Assembly: GCA_965220315.1 (NCBI GenBank)
Contig: CBDCPP010000002.1
Location: 496,001-560,000 of the forward strand
Direction of reading: 5' to 3'
Origin: JAPOXK01 sp965220315
GTDB lineage: Bacteria; Chloroflexota; Dehalococcoidia; Bin125
Length of the DNA stretch: 64,000 nucleotides
Shown: positions 44,909-53,929 of the stretch, one piece after another
How the letters are laid out: every line of letters begins with the position of its first letter
How positions within the stretch are numbered: position 1 is the stretch's first letter
Position numbers and translations under genes: made by a program
The notes under the pieces: model-generated
What the model saw: only the letters and a program-made list of their open reading frames with translations
What the model was told of the DNA's origin: nothing
The model's database searches: none

Positions 44909-45688
44909 TTATGCGAGAGAGCCTACATGCTCAGCGATGAGCCGCGCGACCGTCTCCGGTTTCTCATACTCCACCACGTGCCCGGCCTCTGGCACGAACT
45001 CCAACTGGGCGTTCGGGAGCGCCCTCGCGTACAGCTCCGCACAGCTTCGCGGCACCACTCGATCTTCCTCGCCCCAGACCAGCAGCGTCGGCGTACGCAC
45101 CACGGCCAAGATGTGCGGCAACCGGCGGTCGAACATGTACGGCCGCCACGTTACCCGCGCCGTCATCTCCCGGCTGAAGTCCCACAGGTCTGCCAGCTCA
45201 CCCGTTTCATCCTCGCCGTAGAACGACCGAAACGACTCCTCGTCCCGGAACGAGTTCTGCACGTAGAACTCTTCCTTCAACACCATCTGGTCTAGGATCT
45301 TGCCTTCTGTGGGCTGGACTCCTGCTGCACCTACGAGCACCAACGACCGCAGCCGCGCATCCGTCATCGCCGCCATCTCCGCCGCCACGAAGCCTCCGAA
45401 CCCTGTCCCGATCAACGTTACCTCTTCCACCTCCAACTCCTCCAACGCCCGGTTCAGCAGGATCGCTAGGTCTCGCGGGTCCCGTGCCCAGCTAGGCCGA
45501 TCCGACCGTCCATAACCCGGCAGATCCACCGCGTGCACGGCAAACCGCCGCGCCAGCTCATCGTGGAACGGCACCCACCCGATCGGGCCCGTGGAGTGAT
45601 GCAGCACGACCGCTGGATCACCCCTGCCGCCGCGCAGCAGATGGACCGACAATCCTGCGACTTCCGTCGTGAGATCCTGAGCTTGCAC
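44909..45688 (-). CDS. Alpha/beta-hydrolase fold protein with substituted nucleophile
   Basis: This 259-residue protein has the alpha/beta-hydrolase fold: HHSTGPIGW as oxyanion region, DLPGYGRSDRP, the elbow GTGFGG (94-99), WGEEDRVVP for the acid and GHVVEYEKPE for the His. At the elbow the residue that should be the Ser, Asp or Cys nucleophile is Gly96. With that residue absent, classical ester hydrolysis is not expected, although the acid and His remain. It could be a non-hydrolytic member (cofactor-less oxygenase or lyase) or an inactive binding protein. It is upstream of the LLM oxidoreductase. Confidence 0.82.
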   Translation of the reverse strand: MQAQDLTTEVAGLSVHLLRGGRGDPAVVLHHSTGPIGWVPFHDELARRFAVHAVDLPGYGRSDRPSWARDPRDLAILLNRALEELEVEEVTLIGTGFGGFVAAEMAAMTDARLRSLVLVGAAGVQPTEGKILDQMVLKEEFYVQNSFRDEESFRSFYGEDETGELADLWDFSREMTARVTWRPYMFDRRLPHILAVVRTPTLLVWGEEDRVVPRSCAELYARALPNAQLEFVPEAGHVVEYEKPETVARLIAEHVGSLA

Positions 45689-45939
45689 AGTACTCGTGCT
45701 GCTACCCGCCTCTCCCCGGACTGACGACGCGCGCGTCGCTGCGCCTTGCGGATGGTAGCAGCCGATCTGAGGCCGTCACACGAGCGGCCGCTTCGGAACT
45801 CCACCCGCCCGATCGGCACCCACGAGACAGCAGAACCGCCGCCGTCACCAGGCTGTCACCCTCCAACCACTTCGTAGCGTGTCATCAGGTACCCACGGCA
45901 CTGCTTGTGCCTGTTGCTGCGCACCAACGGATCTGCCAT

Positions 45940-47226
45940 TTAGCCGTCCGCTCCAGATCCCTCCTCTGCCGGCAAATCCAGCTCCCTCAACACCTCCGCG
46001 TTGTGCTCCCCCAGCAGGGGAGCCCGGTTCCGGATCCGCCACGGCGATCGCCCGAACCGCCACGGTGCTCCGGGGTACCGGAAGCTCCGCCCCAACTCCG
46101 CATGCTCTACCTCCACGGGGAAACCACGTGCTTGGAAGTGCCCATCCTCCAGCACCTCCTCGGGCGCATGGATGATCCCCATCTGAAACCCTCGTCGCTG
46201 CCCCTCGTGGAAAAATACCTCCGCCGGCAGCTGCCTCGCGATGAACACTACCGCCTCCCGCGCCGCGGCGAACTTCGCCTGCATCTCCTCGTCCTCCTCC
46301 AAGCGGCCCAGCATCACCTCGCCTCCATGCCCTGCCATCTCCAAGATCGCTGCCTCCGGAAACTCCTCCAGCTTCCCGATCTCCGCGATCCACTCGTACA
46401 TCACCTGAAACTCGTGCGGCCGTCGCGGCGCGATCCCCGTGTTCACCCACACCCCGTCCGCGCACCGTGCCTGGGTGGACATCGTCGGCCGGTAGGAAGC
46501 GTGCCGGCCCGTTTGCCGCTGCACCTCCCGGCGCTTCACCAGCCAGTCGTAGCTCCCAGCCTCCGTCGTCACGTTCACCGCCGCGTGCATGTTTACGTCG
46601 ATAAACTGCCCTGGCCCTCCCGCATCACGATGCGCCAGCGCCACCAGCACCGCCATCACCGCGTAGTGGCATCCCGTGTGGTAGCCCTGATTGCCCCCGC
46701 CCCGCACTGGGGGCAGCGTATGATCGTCGTACCCGTTCATCCACGCGATCCCGCCTCCCGCCAAAATCGTCAGGTCCGTCGTTGTTTCCTGGGATCTTGG
46801 CCCTGCTCGCCCGAACGGCGTGATCGACGCCCAGATCAGCGCGGGATTGCTTCCACGCAAGTCCTCGTAGTCGATCCCCCACCCGGCCAGACGCCCCGGT
46901 GGTTGGCTCTCCACCACCACGTCCGCCCGCGTCACCAACCGCCGGAACACCTCCCGCCCTGCCGTCTCCTCCAAGTCCAGCGTCACCCCTCGCTTGCTCG
47001 TGTTGTAAAGCCACCACCAAAGGCTCCGTTCCGTCCCCGGTTTGTCTTCCAGGAACGGCTCATAGTCTCGCGATGCGTCGCCAGTGGGAGGCTCCACCTT
47101 CACCACGTCCGCTCCCGCGTCCGCCAGCAGCTTTCCCGCGAGAGCCCCCTTTGCGTCGCACAGCTCCACCACCCGCAAGCCGCTTAGCGGCGCTTCCCCC
47201 GTTCCCTTCGTCTCTGCGGACGCCAC
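45940..47226 (-). CDS. CaiB/BaiF CoA-transferase, Asp-containing subunit of a pair
   Basis: This 428-residue class III CoA-transferase has LSGLRVVELCDAKGALAGKLLADAGADVVKVEPP, then SITPFGRAGP and a TTTDLTILAGGG segment that places Asp at the catalytic position four residues before the LAGGG. GPGQFIDVNMHAA follows. It begins 1 base after the stop of the second CoA-transferase gene, so both should be made together. Similar tandem pairs (for example the BbsEF benzylsuccinate CoA-transferase) form hetero-oligomers. Substrate unknown. Confidence 0.87.
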   Translation of the reverse strand: MASAETKGTGEAPLSGLRVVELCDAKGALAGKLLADAGADVVKVEPPTGDASRDYEPFLEDKPGTERSLWWWLYNTSKRGVTLDLEETAGREVFRRLVTRADVVVESQPPGRLAGWGIDYEDLRGSNPALIWASITPFGRAGPRSQETTTDLTILAGGGIAWMNGYDDHTLPPVRGGGNQGYHTGCHYAVMAVLVALAHRDAGGPGQFIDVNMHAAVNVTTEAGSYDWLVKRREVQRQTGRHASYRPTMSTQARCADGVWVNTGIAPRRPHEFQVMYEWIAEIGKLEEFPEAAILEMAGHGGEVMLGRLEEDEEMQAKFAAAREAVVFIARQLPAEVFFHEGQRRGFQMGIIHAPEEVLEDGHFQARGFPVEVEHAELGRSFRYPGAPWRFGRSPWRIRNRAPLLGEHNAEVLRELDLPAEEGSGADG

Positions 47227-47227
47227 C

Positions 47228-48463
47228 TCAGATCACCCCGTCCGCCCGCAGCTGCGCCAGCTCCGAATCTCCCACCCCCAGGATCTCCCCATATACGAAC
47301 GCGTTGTCCTGCCCTAGGCACGGCGCCCCCCGCTGTATCGACCAATCCGTCTCGCTCAAGTGCACCGGCAACCCGTCGACTCGTACCTCTCCCATTTCCG
47401 CGTGTCGCACGGTAGGCCACAGCCCCCATGCCGCTGTGTTCGCATCTTCGTCGATGCGCTGCTGGGGGCGCTGCACCGCCGACGCCGGCACTCCCGCCGC
47501 CCGCAGCGCGCGCGCCGACTCAAACATGTCGTGTTCCTCGCTCCACGCCCCCAGCAGCGCATCCAGTGCGTCTTCCGCCTGTAGCCGTCCTTCCAGCGTC
47601 GCGAACCGCTCTGCCGTCGCCCACGGCTTTTCCACCACTCGTCCCAAATCCGTCCATGCCCCGTCGTCTCGGCACGACAGCGCCAGCCAATTGTCCTCGC
47701 CCTGCGCCGGGTAGATCCCGTGCGGCGCCATCCGCGGGAACCGGCTTCGATTGCTGTGCGGCTGCCCCGGGCGCCGCAGCGGCCGCCCGTTCACCGTGTA
47801 GTCCAGTAGCGCCGGCCCGTTCAGCGACGCTGCTGCCTCCGTCGCCGCCATGTCCACGTGCTGCCCTTCTCCCGTCCGCGCGCGATAGTGCAGTGCCATC
47901 AGTATCGCCATCGTCATGTAGTACGCCGCCGTGTGGTCCATGTATGAATAGCCCCACCCCGCCGGCGGCTCCTCCGGCAGCCCCGAGCTGAACGTCAATC
48001 CCGACACCGCCTGCACAATCGGACCCCATGTCTTGTAATCCCGGTACGGCCCGCTGTGCCCGAATCCGCAATTCGACACGTAGATCACGTCTGGCTTGAT
48101 CGCCCGCAGCTGCTCATACCCGAAGCCCAGCCGTTCCAATACCCCGGCCGAAAAGTTCTCCGTCACCAGGTCCGACACCGCGACCAGCTTCCGCAGCAGC
48201 TCCCGGCCTCGCTCCGTGCGCAGGTTCAGCGTGATCCCCAGCTTCTCCACGTTGTGGTTGTTGAACGCTCCCCCTAGGTTGATCCCCCGGCGCTCGTCCT
48301 TGAACGGCGGCGCCCCCCGCAGCACGTCCCACCGGCCCTCCAGCACCGGATCCTCGATCCGGATCACCTGTGCCCCGAACGCGGCCAAGAACTTCGTCGC
48401 CCCCGCCCCCGCCAGCTGGCCCGTGAAGTCGCAGATCCGCAAGTGCGAAAGCGCGGCGCTCAT
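47228..48463 (-). CDS. CaiB/BaiF CoA-transferase-like subunit without catalytic Asp
   Basis: This 411-residue class III CoA-transferase fold protein opens with LSHLRICDFTGQLAGAGATKFLAAFGAQVIRIEDP, has NFSAGVLERLGFGY, SNCGFGHSGPY and WGPIVQAVSGL. In active members an Asp sits four residues before the QA of this last motif; here that residue is Gly. GWGYSYMDHTAAYYM and GEGQHVDMAA complete the fold. It is the first gene of the pair and is probably the non-catalytic or regulatory half of a heteromeric enzyme. Confidence 0.85.
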   Translation of the reverse strand: MSAALSHLRICDFTGQLAGAGATKFLAAFGAQVIRIEDPVLEGRWDVLRGAPPFKDERRGINLGGAFNNHNVEKLGITLNLRTERGRELLRKLVAVSDLVTENFSAGVLERLGFGYEQLRAIKPDVIYVSNCGFGHSGPYRDYKTWGPIVQAVSGLTFSSGLPEEPPAGWGYSYMDHTAAYYMTMAILMALHYRARTGEGQHVDMAATEAAASLNGPALLDYTVNGRPLRRPGQPHSNRSRFPRMAPHGIYPAQGEDNWLALSCRDDGAWTDLGRVVEKPWATAERFATLEGRLQAEDALDALLGAWSEEHDMFESARALRAAGVPASAVQRPQQRIDEDANTAAWGLWPTVRHAEMGEVRVDGLPVHLSETDWSIQRGAPCLGQDNAFVYGEILGVGDSELAQLRADGVI

Positions 48464-48780
48464 TGCTCTCCTGCTCGGCCCGTTTGCGACTTCCCGCTCG
48501 TCACCAAAGGCTCCGGCCGCCGCCGTATGCTCGCGCTCGCCTCCGCCACGCCGCCGCGAATGCTTCCTGATCCGCGGGCGACGGTTTCCAATGCTCGTTC
48601 ACCTTTCGCGCGGACTGCATCGCCTCGGTTCCGATCTCCGCTTCCCCTTGCTGGCGGCTCTCCGCTTCGCGGCGTCTGGACGCACTGGCACGTGCATGGA
48701 ACCTAGCAGACATCGCTCCGCTGCTTGATATGCTTCTTGGCCTGTCGCGGCGCCTATCGGAGCGGATGGAAGGATCACCG
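48464..48780. other. Intergenic stretch, no intact gene recognised
   Basis: This 317-base gap runs from the CoA-transferase start to the DUF4389 remnant. Frames give Arg/Ala-rich translations without motifs. A GGATGG/AAGGA region at 48764-48774 precedes the remnant's ATG and looks like its old ribosome site. No RNA gene or repeat was seen. Confidence 0.45.
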
Positions 48781-48930
48781 ATGACTGACAGCTCAACTTC
48801 CGGCCTACCCTGTCCAACTCGATATCGACTACCCCGAGCAACTCAACCGTCTCACGACCCTTCTCCGCATCGTCTACATCATCCCCATCGGCGTCGTCGC
48901 CTTCTTCCTCACCACCGACCGCGCTACCCC
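48781..48930 (+). pseudogene. DUF4389-type membrane protein, frameshifted N-terminal remnant
   Basis: An ATG at 48781 with an upstream AAGGA opens MTDSSTSG and then leaves frame. One base on, from 48806, the other frame reads YPVQLDIDYPEQLNRLTTLL, then RIVYIIPIGVVAFFLTT, the conserved start and first membrane helix of DUF4389 proteins. Those proteins normally continue with more helices; here the frame decays into Pro/Arg-rich sequence after about 45 codons. Codons are C-ended like the local backbone, so this looks like a resident gene that was truncated and frameshifted. Confidence 0.62.
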
Positions 48931-49025
48931 CACCCTTCTCCCTCGGCCCGAAGTAACACGGCGGCCTCCGCCGCACGCAGAGCGCGTGGCTCCGGCTGGC
49001 CGCTTGTCTCCCTCTCGCTTGTTTC

Positions 49026-50450
49026 CTAGTGCGCTACCGCCACCGCCGGCCGGCGCTCCCCAAAGCGCGTCGCCTGCTCGAACGCGTGCGCCAGCTGCAG
49101 CACGGCGAAGTCCGCTCCGTAGCGCCCCACGATCTGCAGCCCCACCGGCAACCCCTCCTCTGTGAACCCGCATGGCACTGAGATCGCCGGCAAGCCCGGA
49201 AGCGTGATCGCGTACGTTACTCCCAGCCAGTCGATGTACGTCTCTAGCTTCTGCCCGTTGATCTCCGTCACGTACCGCTCCTCGATTGGGAACGGTGGCA
49301 CGCTCGTCGCTGGCAGCACCAGGAACTCATAGGTTTCGAAGAACCCCTGGACCCGTGCGAACAGCTCCGTCCGCGCCGCTTCCGCTCGCGCCACCTCTTC
49401 CCCGCTCAGCGCCAGACCTTTTTCTATGTTCCAGATCACCGTGTCCTTCAGCAGCTCCCGGTGTCGCCGCCAGTCTTCCCCGTGCTTTCCCGCGAACAGC
49501 CAGGCCCGCAGCGTCTGAAAGGTTGCATCCGCTCCCCGGAAATCTGGCTCCCCTTCTTCTAGCTCCGCCCCTAGCTCCGCGAATACTCCCCGCTGCGCCT
49601 CACACACCGCCGTTACTCGCAGGTCGACCGGATACAGCCCTAGATCGCGGCTCCATGCGATGCGGGCGCCCTTGAAGTCTCGCTTGAGGGGTGCACGGAA
49701 AGACTCGCCCGGCTCCCGCAGCCCCGTCGCAACGCGAGCGTCCGCTCCTGCCATCACTGATAGCAGCAGCGCCACGTCCGCCACGCTCCGCGCCATCGGC
49801 CCCTGCACCGACAGCGATGACCATCCGAATACCGCCGGCCACACCGGCACCCGCCCAATCGACGGCCGGAACCCCACCACGTTGCAGAACGCCGCCGGAT
49901 TCCGTAGCGATCCCCCTAAGTCGGAGCCGCTCGCCAGCGGCGCCATCCCCGTTGCCAGCGCCACCGCCGACCCCCCGCTGCTCCCTCCGCATGTCTTGCG
50001 CGAGTCGTAGGGATTGCAGGTCTCTCCGAACACCGCGTTAAATGTCTGCGCCCCTGCCCCGAACTCGGGCGTGTTCGTCTTCCCTACGACGATCGCCCCA
50101 GCCCGTTTGGCCCGATCCACGATCAAGGCATCCGCTTCTGGCACGTACGACTCGTACACCCGTGACCCGTAGGTCGTCCGGATCCCCGCCGTCTCCGCCA
50201 AGTCCTTGATCATGATTGGCAGGCCGTGCAGCGGCCCTGGGGTCTCGCCGTCGGCGAGTGCTTGGTCCGCTTTCTTCGCCCCCATCCGCGCTTCCGCCGC
50301 CACCAGTGTGCAAACCGCGTTCACATGCGGGTTCACCCGGGCGATCTGCGCGAGATGCGCCTCCATCACTTCCTGCGCCGAGAGTTCCCGCGCCTGTATC
50401 CGCCGCGCGAGTTCGTTCGCGCTGAGGAAGCAGAGGTCCAGGCTAGCCAT
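49026..50450 (-). CDS. Amidase-signature family hydrolase
   Basis: This 474-residue enzyme has Lys82 in IMIKDL, cis-Ser157 in CGGSSGG and nucleophile Ser181 in LGGSLRNP, spaced 24 residues as in the family. PLHGLPIMIKDLAETAGI and GPMARSVADVALLLS are typical of bacterial aliphatic/aryl amidases. The ATG at 50450 overlaps the end of the hyuB-like gene by 8 bases, so the two are coupled; a longer frame to 50645 is only shadow sequence of that gene. A combined role in opening a ring and cleaving the resulting amide is plausible. Confidence 0.9.
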   Translation of the reverse strand: MASLDLCFLSANELARRIQARELSAQEVMEAHLAQIARVNPHVNAVCTLVAAEARMGAKKADQALADGETPGPLHGLPIMIKDLAETAGIRTTYGSRVYESYVPEADALIVDRAKRAGAIVVGKTNTPEFGAGAQTFNAVFGETCNPYDSRKTCGGSSGGSAVALATGMAPLASGSDLGGSLRNPAAFCNVVGFRPSIGRVPVWPAVFGWSSLSVQGPMARSVADVALLLSVMAGADARVATGLREPGESFRAPLKRDFKGARIAWSRDLGLYPVDLRVTAVCEAQRGVFAELGAELEEGEPDFRGADATFQTLRAWLFAGKHGEDWRRHRELLKDTVIWNIEKGLALSGEEVARAEAARTELFARVQGFFETYEFLVLPATSVPPFPIEERYVTEINGQKLETYIDWLGVTYAITLPGLPAISVPCGFTEEGLPVGLQIVGRYGADFAVLQLAHAFEQATRFGERRPAVAVAH

Positions 50451-52212
50451 GTCTCGCCGCGCGCAGCTCACGCCGCAAGGCTGCGCTTGCTTCCTTGTCC
50501 ACTGCGTACGCCAGCCGCCGCCCGTCCACTTCCCGCACGACCAGCCCATACTGGCTCCGCGCCCCCTCGATCGACACGTACCCGTCTCGCACGTCCTCCA
50601 GCACCCGCCCCGGCTCCCGCTCCAGCGGATCGCCGTACCCCCCACCTCCGCACGACCAGAACGACAATAGCTCCCCCGGTCCGATGGGCGCGTTCACGAT
50701 GAACGTCCCGATGTTCCGCTCATCCTCTGTCCCTGGGTTCCCGACCAGCCGCGATGTGCGCCCCACTTCTCCTTTGAACACCCCGGGCGGCCCGAATCGC
50801 GCCCGGTTCGTGATGTTCGACAGCGATCCCGGCGTCGAAGGCTGGATAAGCTGCTCCAATGCACACCCGCCCCGCGACCTTCCCGGCCCGCCAGAATCTG
50901 GCAACAGCATGTGCCGCCAATACAGCACCGGATAGCGGCGCTCTTGCATCTCGCAGGGGATATTCGTCGAACTCGCCGAATACGGCGACGCCAGGTTGTT
51001 TCCTCCATCCCGCTCCTGTGTGCCCCCCGTTCCCCCGAAGGCCCACACGTAGTTGATGAACGAGGTCTCGAACTCCGGCCGCGCGTCGTACCCCGCGAAA
51101 GTTGAATTCACGCAGGCGGATGGCAGCCCTACCGCCCGGTCCGGCTGTGCCTTCCCCAGCGCGATTAGCACTGCTCCAATCACGCAATCCATGCTTGTGA
51201 TCGCCAGCCCGGAGATCGCCGCTGGCGGCTGCGCCCACACGATCGACCCCGGGCGCGCCCGAATCGTGATCGCCCGCATCACTCCCGCGTTCATCGGCAT
51301 CGGCGGCAAGATCGACGCCATCCCGATGAACACCGCCGACGTCGTCGCCGCGATCGTGCAGTTGATCCCGCTCTGCGCCGCGCCGTCGCTCTCCTCCAGG
51401 TCGAACACCGCCTGGTCCCCCTCGATCGTCAGCCGCAGCCGCACCGTGACCGGCTCGCCCGTCGCCACATCCTGATCGATGCGGTCCTCGCCCGTGTAGA
51501 CGCCGTCCGGCAACGCCGCGAATGCCGCTCGCGACAACCGCTCCGCGTGGTCCTGCACCTCCGCCATCGCTGCCAGGAACGTCTCCACCCCGTGCCGCGC
51601 CAGCAATGCCTGCACCCGCGTGTCCCCTGCCCGCACTGCCGCCAACTGGGCGTTGAGGTCCCCCATCCGCTCCCACGACTGACGCATGTTCGTCACCAGC
51701 AGGGACACGAGTTCCCGATCGACCTCCCCCTCCTTGCAAATCGCGATCGCCGGAATCCGCATCCCCTCCTCGAACTGGCTGCGCGCGTTGCAGTTGAGGG
51801 AGCCCGCCACCACTCCGCCCACGTCCGACCAGTGCGCCGTTGATGACGTGAACGCCACCAGTTGTCCCTTCCAGAACACGGGCTTCACGAAATGAATGTC
51901 GTTGCAGTGCGTGCTGGCGACATACGGGTCGTTGATCATGTACACGTCGCCGGGCCGCATCCGCTCCCGCCCCACCGCCTTGATCACCTCCGGCACGGTC
52001 AAATGCGTCAACCCCACGAACGCTGGCAAATCGAACTCCCCCTGCGCCACCAGCCGCCCTTCCGCGTCGTACAGCCCGCCTCCGTAGTCGTTCCCCTCGT
52101 TCACAACGGTCGAATACGCGGTTTTCTTGACCACCAGCGCCATCTCGTTGCACACGGCGGTGAACGCGTTGCGCAGCACCTCCACCGTGATCGGATCAGC
52201 CGTCCTCGTCAT
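50443..52212 (-). CDS. Hydantoinase B / oxoprolinase family protein
   Basis: This 589-residue HyuB-family protein begins with DPITVEVLRNAFTAVCNEMA and has STVVNEGNDYGGGLYDAEGRLVAQ, HLTVPEVI, DVYMINDPYVASTHCNDIHFVKPVF with metal-binding residues, and the C-terminal GSGGGG-like SFWSCGGGGYGDP. HyuB normally works with a HyuA ATPase subunit to open N-methylhydantoin, 5-oxoproline or to carboxylate ketones. No HyuA gene is adjacent or elsewhere in this window. It is followed by an amidase, with a VOC-fold gene 34 bases upstream. Confidence 0.9.
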   Translation of the reverse strand: MTRTADPITVEVLRNAFTAVCNEMALVVKKTAYSTVVNEGNDYGGGLYDAEGRLVAQGEFDLPAFVGLTHLTVPEVIKAVGRERMRPGDVYMINDPYVASTHCNDIHFVKPVFWKGQLVAFTSSTAHWSDVGGVVAGSLNCNARSQFEEGMRIPAIAICKEGEVDRELVSLLVTNMRQSWERMGDLNAQLAAVRAGDTRVQALLARHGVETFLAAMAEVQDHAERLSRAAFAALPDGVYTGEDRIDQDVATGEPVTVRLRLTIEGDQAVFDLEESDGAAQSGINCTIAATTSAVFIGMASILPPMPMNAGVMRAITIRARPGSIVWAQPPAAISGLAITSMDCVIGAVLIALGKAQPDRAVGLPSACVNSTFAGYDARPEFETSFINYVWAFGGTGGTQERDGGNNLASPYSASSTNIPCEMQERRYPVLYWRHMLLPDSGGPGRSRGGCALEQLIQPSTPGSLSNITNRARFGPPGVFKGEVGRTSRLVGNPGTEDERNIGTFIVNAPIGPGELLSFWSCGGGGYGDPLEREPGRVLEDVRDGYVSIEGARSQYGLVVREVDGRRLAYAVDKEASAALRRELRAARHG

Positions 52213-52246
52213 CGATTCGTCACCGCCTCTGCGACCGTATCCATTG

Positions 52247-53188
52247 CTAGAGCGGCTCCCGTTCCACCAAGTGCATCACCACGCCTCCCAGCGCCTCCCG
52301 CTCTAGGAACGCGATCTGCGCCCGCCGCGACCCCGGCCGCCCTGCGTCGTCGATCAGCAGCACCCCGGCCTCATGCAGCGCTTGCAGCGCGCGGTCCATC
52401 GCCGGCGTTTTGAGCGCGAGGTGGTGCAACCCCGGACCGCGCCGTTCGACAAATCGGCTGATCGCTCCCCGATCCTGCTGTGTGGTTCCCGCTTCACTGC
52501 CGCTGCGGCTGCCCGCCGCACCGACCGATTCGGCGTCGCACAGGAACTCCAGATCGAAATCGCCCACCGTCACGAATGCGACCTCCAGCGCCCCGCGCTG
52601 CAGCGGCGCCCGGCTGTGATACACGACTCCGTACTTATCCGATGTGAAGCTCTCGATCGGTACGTGCATCTCGCGGTCGGTCTGCTGGCTCTCCAGCGGA
52701 AACCCCAGACGCTCATGGAACAGCGCCACCGCCGCGGTGGTGTCCGCCGCCGCCACTCCAAGGTGGTCGATCCGCTCCACCAGCGGAGCCGCGCTGGGCT
52801 CCAGTTCGAGCGGCTCGCTATAGCGCAGCCGCACTCCCGCCGTCGCGCTTGGCTCGATCGCGACCGCGTGCCGTCCCGCCAGACCGAAGCCCGGCCCGTC
52901 GGCCTGTGGCAGGTCGGCGGCGGCGGCGGCGGCTTCGGGATCGGCGCTTGCAAGCGCCACGTGGTGCACCCCGGCCTTGGAGCCGCCCTCTCCCAGCAGC
53001 GCGTGCCCCACGGGAAATACTGCCACTGCCGACTCACCCACTGGGAAGGCCGCCGCCGGCCCGTCCGCTCCTGCCTCAAGCGGCGTGCGCCGCAGCCCCA
53101 ATGGTCCCGCCAGCACCGCCGCCGTCCGTTCCCCGTCTTCCACTGCCAGCGCCACGTACGCCACCATCGCTGGCCGCGCCTCGCTCAT
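52247..53188 (-). CDS. VOC-superfamily protein (two glyoxalase-like halves)
   Basis: This 313-residue protein from the ATG at 53188 looks like two vicinal-oxygen-chelate modules in tandem. The first half has KAGVHHVALAS. The second has RIDHLGVAAADTTAAVALFHERLGF, IESFTSDKYGVVYHS, LEFLC and GPGLHHLALKT. The HxxV/L...E pattern is that of methylmalonyl-CoA epimerase and hydroxyphenylpyruvate dioxygenase-type proteins. It probably binds one divalent metal. It is upstream of hyuB in the same orientation and could isomerise or epimerise the same substrate, as hydantoin racemases do, though the fold differs. Confidence 0.76.
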   Translation of the reverse strand: MSEARPAMVAYVALAVEDGERTAAVLAGPLGLRRTPLEAGADGPAAAFPVGESAVAVFPVGHALLGEGGSKAGVHHVALASADPEAAAAAADLPQADGPGFGLAGRHAVAIEPSATAGVRLRYSEPLELEPSAAPLVERIDHLGVAAADTTAAVALFHERLGFPLESQQTDREMHVPIESFTSDKYGVVYHSRAPLQRGALEVAFVTVGDFDLEFLCDAESVGAAGSRSGSEAGTTQQDRGAISRFVERRGPGLHHLALKTPAMDRALQALHEAGVLLIDDAGRPGSRRAQIAFLEREALGGVVMHLVEREPL

Positions 53189-53468
53189 AGCGGCGTCACC
53201 CAGGACCGTCCGCTCCACGCCGGATCCCGCTCGAACGGATTCGCCATATGTGCCAAACTGCTCCCGCCGTCCGAACGCTCAAGCATCGCCATGGCCTGGG
53301 GCGATGCACCCTGTCTCGTAAACTCGGTGCCGCCCGACGCTACCAGCGGCCTTGCGAAAGGGTCAACGGAGCATCCGCCTGCTCCCGTGAACGCAGCCTT
53401 GCCCCGTCGGCTACCATGCCCCTGCCGGCCGCGCCGTGCTCTGCTCCGCGGCCGGCTGAGGTGCCGCT

Positions 53469-53873
53469 ATGAGCACCGGCCGCTCCGCCCCAGCCCCGGC
53501 TGCGCAGGGAGAGTCCTTGCCGATCGATCGCCTCACCGTCCATTGGGAGAGACGCGCCAATGAGCACGGTGATTCCCTCCTCTGGTTCGGCAGCTGGCTC
53601 CTCGTTGATGGCGACTCCGAGGGCGACTGGTTCTACAGCGGCCGCGGCGGCGAAACCACCACGCATCCGGTTCCGCCGGCCGCCGCCGGCGCCCGCATCC
53701 GCTGCTGGCCCTCCGAAGCGCTTGAGGCCGAGTACGTCGATATCGCCCTCAACGTCGATGGCGCCGCCCTCGGCGAGCTTCACACTGCCCGCCTCACCTT
53801 CGACGCCAAGCAGCCCCACAGCCATCTCTCTGAGCCCGGCGCGCGCACGGGACGGGAAATGAGGGCGCGCTAG
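53469..53873 (+). CDS. Conserved-looking protein of unknown function
   Basis: I do not recognise this gene. It encodes 134 residues with strong C-ending codon preference like neighbouring plus-strand genes, which argues that it is real. It has no signal peptide or membrane segment. The middle (HGDSLLWFGSWLLVDGDSEGDWFY) and the end (EYVDIALNVDGAALGELHTARLTFD) look beta-rich. It lies 56 bases before the amidohydrolase gene on the same strand and may be cotranscribed with it. Confidence 0.55.
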   Translation: MSTGRSAPAPAAQGESLPIDRLTVHWERRANEHGDSLLWFGSWLLVDGDSEGDWFYSGRGGETTTHPVPPAAAGARIRCWPSEALEAEYVDIALNVDGAALGELHTARLTFDAKQPHSHLSEPGARTGREMRAR

Positions 53874-53929
53874 CGCCCGCTGATCGCACAAGGAAGCGCG
53901 AGGAAGTCGCGTAAGAAAGAAGGCGCCCG

